From positions 2,108,001 through 2,172,000 of the forward strand of contig NZ_CP043761.1 of the NCBI RefSeq assembly GCF_008386395.1: 64,000 nucleotides of DNA, in the 5' to 3' direction. Below, in pieces: positions 61,301 through 64,000 of the stretch. How positions within the stretch are numbered: the first letter of the stretch is position 1; the number at the start of each line of letters is the position of its first letter. This DNA comes from Paenibacillus sp. 37. Its GTDB lineage: Bacteria > Bacillota > Bacilli > Paenibacillales > Paenibacillaceae. The position numbers and the translations under genes were made by a program. The notes under the pieces are model-generated. The model was not told where the DNA came from. It saw nothing but the letters and a program-made list of their open reading frames with translations, and searched no databases.

Positions 61301-64000
61301 CGAATGATCAAGGTGGCTCCTAAAACTGGAGGAAATACGTGGGCGCCAGAAGCGATCTATGATCCGGTAACTGGAGAGTATATTGTATTCTGGGCATCAT
61401 CAATGAAAAACACAGAGACATATGGTGATTATAACGGAAGACCTGCAGGTCAGTACAATGTGATGTACTACGCGACAACACGAGATTTCTACACGTTTTC
61501 TGAGCCCAAGGTCATGATTGATGAGTCACTTCCGACCATTGATACGACATTTATTGAGCACAATCATATGTTGTACCGATTCACCAAATCAGAAGTGAAT
61601 ACGAAAGTGTATGTGGAGAAGGCACCAACGTTCTATTATGACAAGGACGGTATTGCAGCAAATGGCCTTCAATACAACGCTGTTCCTGGTACACGGGATA
61701 ACAAACTCGGCTTGATCGGAAAAAATGGAAACAACGAAGGACAAACGATATTTAAGGATATTCATGAAAAAAAATGGTATCTGTTCCTTGATTCATGGCC
61801 ATATCATGTACGATATACAACAGATCTGGATAGTAGCACGCAATATATGAACAATGTATTAAGTAGTGATCAATATGCACTTCCGCCAGGACCACGACAC
61901 GGGACGGTGATTCCAATCTCACGTGCGGAGTATGATGCTTTGCAAGAGAAGTATGCATGGAAAGGTCCAGCACCATCAAAAGATCCGGTTGTACATTACT
62001 CATTTGATGCAAATACAGTGAATGATACAACGTTGAATGACATTTCTGGTAATGGTCATCACGCAACACTCGTAGGTGGAGCAACGATTAATGAAGAGGA
62101 TCGCATCGGTAAAACGGGTGGTGCATTAGAGCTTAATGGATCAACAGGATATGTGAAGCTGCCAGATCACTTGATTCAATCCTTGAATCTGGAGAAGGCT
62201 ACGTTCTCTACATGGGTTCAAATGGACAAAAATCAGGCCAATCAAAGAATATTTGATTTTGCTTCCGAAACAGGCAGACAGGTTAACCGCAACACCATGT
62301 ACTTGAGTACACAAGGGGATACAGGTAGTCTGGAGTTCGCTGTCGTAACCCCTTTTACAGAGAAATTTAGCAATGACAGCACGAAACTAGGATCTGATTA
62401 TAAATATGCAGTGAGAAATGCTGGACTTTTACCAACGAAGACTTGGCAGCATGTTGCCATTACAATGGATGAATTTGATGCCGTATTGTACGTGAATGGT
62501 CAAGAGGTTAAACGCAGCTCGACATATAACGTGGAGCCGAGAATGTTACTGGAAACAACGATGAATTATATTGGTAAATCGAGAAACAGCTCTCATAGTC
62601 TATTTGATGGTAAATTGGATGATTTCCGTATCTATAATCGTGCATTATCCGTTGAAGAGATTGCAACTTTGGCTAATGAAGACGTTACTCCTCCAGTAGA
62701 GCAGCCATCTGGGGCAGAACTCATTCTCCACTACGATATGAATGATATCGATGGTGCGACAGTTGTTGACCAAACAGGAAACTTTAACGGAAAATGGATG
62801 AATCCATCTAAAGCAGAATGGATTCGTACACAAGATGCGGGTGTACTAAGCTTTACTGGTGGCACAACTAACTCCTATGTAGAGCTGCCACAAGGAGTTC
62901 TCGATGGATTAACGGATATCACCGTTTCATCCATTGTGAACTGGAGCGGTAAAAACGCTGCGGAGTGGTTATATGCATTAGGAAGACCAAACAATAATAC
63001 GCACTATACGTATTTCACACCACGTTATAATGCTAACGGTCTAGCCCGGTTGGGTATCGCGACGAATGCCTGGAATAATGAGTCTTCAGCTTCGACCACG
63101 GGCTTAAAGAATAATGAATGGAAAGTCGTTACGACGGTTGTTTCAGGTACAGATGGTACACTAACGCTTTATATTGATGGAGTTCCTGTTGCATCAGGCT
63201 CTACGAATGGAATGACATTAGAACAAATAAAAAATACTTCAGGCAGTAGTGGAAACATTGGTAAGTCATTCTATACAGATGATCCATACTTCGGCGGGTT
63301 GATTGCAGACTTCCAAATCTATGATGGTGCTATGACTGTTGCGGATATTAAATCACTTAAGGCTCAGGCAGATCAGAAGATTGCTTTACTGGAGGGCATG
63401 CTTGTATCGGCTGCGACAGAGAAATTAACGATTGATGATCTTCTTGCCTCGAATACATCAAAAGATGAGATTATAAGCAATGTAACGTTGCCAACATCAG
63501 GTGCTTATGGCACAACAATAAGCTGGACTTCGGATAAGGGGAATGTAATCTCAACTACAGGTGCCGTAACCAGACCAGCGAACGCAACTGGCGATCAAGT
63601 TGTAACGTTAACAGCAGTATTTACAGATGGTACAGAGACAGATCGCAAAACCTTTACGTTGATGGTTAAGGCATTGCCAAGCGATGCCACTTCTGTAGAT
63701 GAAGCAAAAGCAGCGCTAGTCGTTCATAACATTAGTGATGTTAGAGGTCATCTCTCATTACCGGAATCTGGACTATATGGAACAACCATTACTTGGACTT
63801 CTGTTCAGCCAAATGTCATTTCAGTGACTGGTGAAGTACAACGTCCGGCGCACGGTAGTGGAGATGTAGACGTGAAGCTTACAGCTACGATTACATTAAA
63901 TTCAGCATCCACTACAAAGGAATTTATGGCGAAGGTGAAGGAACGGCCTGCTGATGAAAAATATGCGGGATACTTCTTCACATATTTTACTGGAGAAGGT
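58352..64000 (+). CDS. Giant exported LamG/Ig-like/GH43 multimodular glycosidase (partial, 1883 residues)
   Basis: The frame is open from ATG 58352 to the right edge. A signal peptide lies at about 1-32 (ending NNQASA). Modules follow in order: LamG-like (about 43-250), atrophied Ig-like (255-335), Big_2-like (345-430, with VVWISSDSSVAVVNSTGEVTAV), LamG-like (435-670), two atrophied Ig-like (680-876), a GH43-type five-bladed propeller (about 880-1203; GLRDPFVIRSAEGDKFYML, NTWAPEAIYDP), two LamG-like (1210-1447 and 1455-1667), two more atrophied Ig-like, then YAGYFFTYFTGEG, the start of a second GH43 domain. GH43 enzymes cut arabinan, xylan or related side chains. The ribosome site is GAGGGGAAG. 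The substrate is inferred to be plant hemicellulose or pectin; the C-terminus and anchor are unseen. Confidence 0.88.
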   Translation, partial: MLKRISIIMLALLLTFSNCLSLVLPFNNQASADPITPTMLAQYPLLEDVQDTSGNGKHGTAVGNITYADGLTLPGGTDSTTNYVQLPTGLFDHQENTTISVWIKSNTGSGNYSALFYGTPAAENKLPTNYWMFNPSNPSGDFKSVFTDRNNIDQPWTTEVGVSGTSTSQYEGQWVHYTTVITERSITGYINGVSIGTTAKEKTTASFGTDLQAYIGRSNYLGDATFAGSFQDLRIYGEALSSEYIAEVYEQSFNEKQVQQGKLELTLGDVSAVTESLELPSANKYGAWISWTSSDESAISPTGEVFLREMEQQVTLTATISLGGSQATKEFVVTLPPKDDSTQQIAVKGVSLNESALVLSMGDSETLVATISPSNANNKRVVWISSDSSVAVVNSTGEVTAVSDGDATITVQTEDGAFTATSAVTVKGKSLKDDLILHYDMKTTTEVDGQLVLKDVANKEVTFDGVFKNPNNGQFISNSEVGFISFNGGSSTSNSGYVEIPKGSNGLDLLQGLNEITVSSIVNWTNDGTNRWIFGLGTVLTPETNKYFFVTPRHGSGSGNMIATGISKNGWPNEALVTGSANSNLIGGQWKHVTVSFSEASNKMTLFVDGAKVASGNTKGLKLSDIINPDATFSGFIGKSIFANDPYFQGSMADFQVYDRALTEQEMSELYQQEAATHISKIRQLTVDDAANQLDIGHYLDEADQSADKITRNVNLPTNGKNGVNITWSSSHPTVISNSGTVQRPAVQAGDVQAELTATLTYQGVSITAVFPVTILKQFDDQQKVDLDAEQLEIYNADNVKGNLRLVTTGEQGSTITWTSSRPAVVKGTAEAAGNATQLGWVSRQATDIPVTLIATITNGTASKELTFNVTIKKEAAPVKPDAYFFAYFTGEYEGGEEISFATAEDPLFWKALNNGKSILQSDMGEKGLRDPFVIRSAEGDKFYMLATDLKMGESTDFDQAQITGSHYMMVWESEDLVNWSEQRMIKVAPKTGGNTWAPEAIYDPVTGEYIVFWASSMKNTETYGDYNGRPAGQYNVMYYATTRDFYTFSEPKVMIDESLPTIDTTFIEHNHMLYRFTKSEVNTKVYVEKAPTFYYDKDGIAANGLQYNAVPGTRDNKLGLIGKNGNNEGQTIFKDIHEKKWYLFLDSWPYHVRYTTDLDSSTQYMNNVLSSDQYALPPGPRHGTVIPISRAEYDALQEKYAWKGPAPSKDPVVHYSFDANTVNDTTLNDISGNGHHATLVGGATINEEDRIGKTGGALELNGSTGYVKLPDHLIQSLNLEKATFSTWVQMDKNQANQRIFDFASETGRQVNRNTMYLSTQGDTGSLEFAVVTPFTEKFSNDSTKLGSDYKYAVRNAGLLPTKTWQHVAITMDEFDAVLYVNGQEVKRSSTYNVEPRMLLETTMNYIGKSRNSSHSLFDGKLDDFRIYNRALSVEEIATLANEDVTPPVEQPSGAELILHYDMNDIDGATVVDQTGNFNGKWMNPSKAEWIRTQDAGVLSFTGGTTNSYVELPQGVLDGLTDITVSSIVNWSGKNAAEWLYALGRPNNNTHYTYFTPRYNANGLARLGIATNAWNNESSASTTGLKNNEWKVVTTVVSGTDGTLTLYIDGVPVASGSTNGMTLEQIKNTSGSSGNIGKSFYTDDPYFGGLIADFQIYDGAMTVADIKSLKAQADQKIALLEGMLVSAATEKLTIDDLLASNTSKDEIISNVTLPTSGAYGTTISWTSDKGNVISTTGAVTRPANATGDQVVTLTAVFTDGTETDRKTFTLMVKALPSDATSVDEAKAALVVHNISDVRGHLSLPESGLYGTTITWTSVQPNVISVTGEVQRPAHGSGDVDVKLTATITLNSASTTKEFMAKVKERPADEKYAGYFFTYFTGEG

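Noticed and set aside
1..64000. CRISPR arrays, insertion sequences, prophage genes, rRNA operons
   Set aside because: No regularly spaced repeats, transposase, phage structural genes or rRNA sequence were seen on either strand.

Overview
The window is a chromosomal segment of an endospore-forming, Gram-positive bacterium, most likely Paenibacillus. This genus-level call is inference. It rests on Bacillales-type synteny (ytoI-ytpI-ytrI-ytrH-dnaE, accD-accA-pyk, fxsA-ytvI-citZ-icd-mdh, polA-mutM-ytaF-coaE-SLT-nrdR), spore genes (an alpha/beta SASP, YtrH, YtrI, YtvI, YtaF, YheC/D relatives), and very large SLH or LamG surface proteins beside a YesM/YesN-regulated carbohydrate locus.

Layout. 1-552: start of a CHASE3 sensor protein, cut by the window edge, then a HAD phosphatase. 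1739-10847: a polysaccharide-uptake locus made of two sugar permeases, a YesM/YesN-type two-component system, a lipoprotein binding protein, a KdgF-like cupin and a heparinase II/III-family lyase. It reads as import and breakdown of uronate-containing oligosaccharides. 10910-17272: five tandem YheC/YheD-type ATP-grasp genes on the minus strand, with yheA just beyond. 18501-25539: ytoI, then ytpI-ytrI-ytrH divergent from dnaE, whose protein carries two long low-complexity insertions. 25852-30680: PGP phosphatase, a short hypothetical gene, accD-accA and pyk, with structured non-coding stretches between. 30812-36984: thioesterase, fxsA, ytvI, and the TCA genes citZ-icd-mdh behind a likely CcpA site.

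37120-41252: a membrane protein, a 7TM-PAS-GGDEF diguanylate cyclase, an SDR oxidoreductase and a cupin. 41296-47001: a phosphate-response block (phoR, phoP, a soluble CBS-plus-chemoreceptor-domain protein, pstB, phoU) with three clear 11-bp-period PhoP-type boxes. 47236-53811: polA, mutM, ytaF, coaE, a lytic transglycosylase, a SASP gene and nrdR. 53997: tRNA-Ala(GGC). From there to the end lie two huge exported proteins: an SLH-anchored esterase-like protein on the minus strand, and a LamG/Ig/GH43 multimodular protein running off the right edge. They have the look of accessory cargo next to a tRNA gene.

No IS element, prophage, CRISPR array or rRNA was seen. The most interesting points are the five-gene ATP-grasp array, the reiterated Pho boxes that share sequence with upstream terminators, the DnaE insertions, the heparinase-type uronate locus, and an unassigned multi-stem RNA-like structure at about 26.4 kb.
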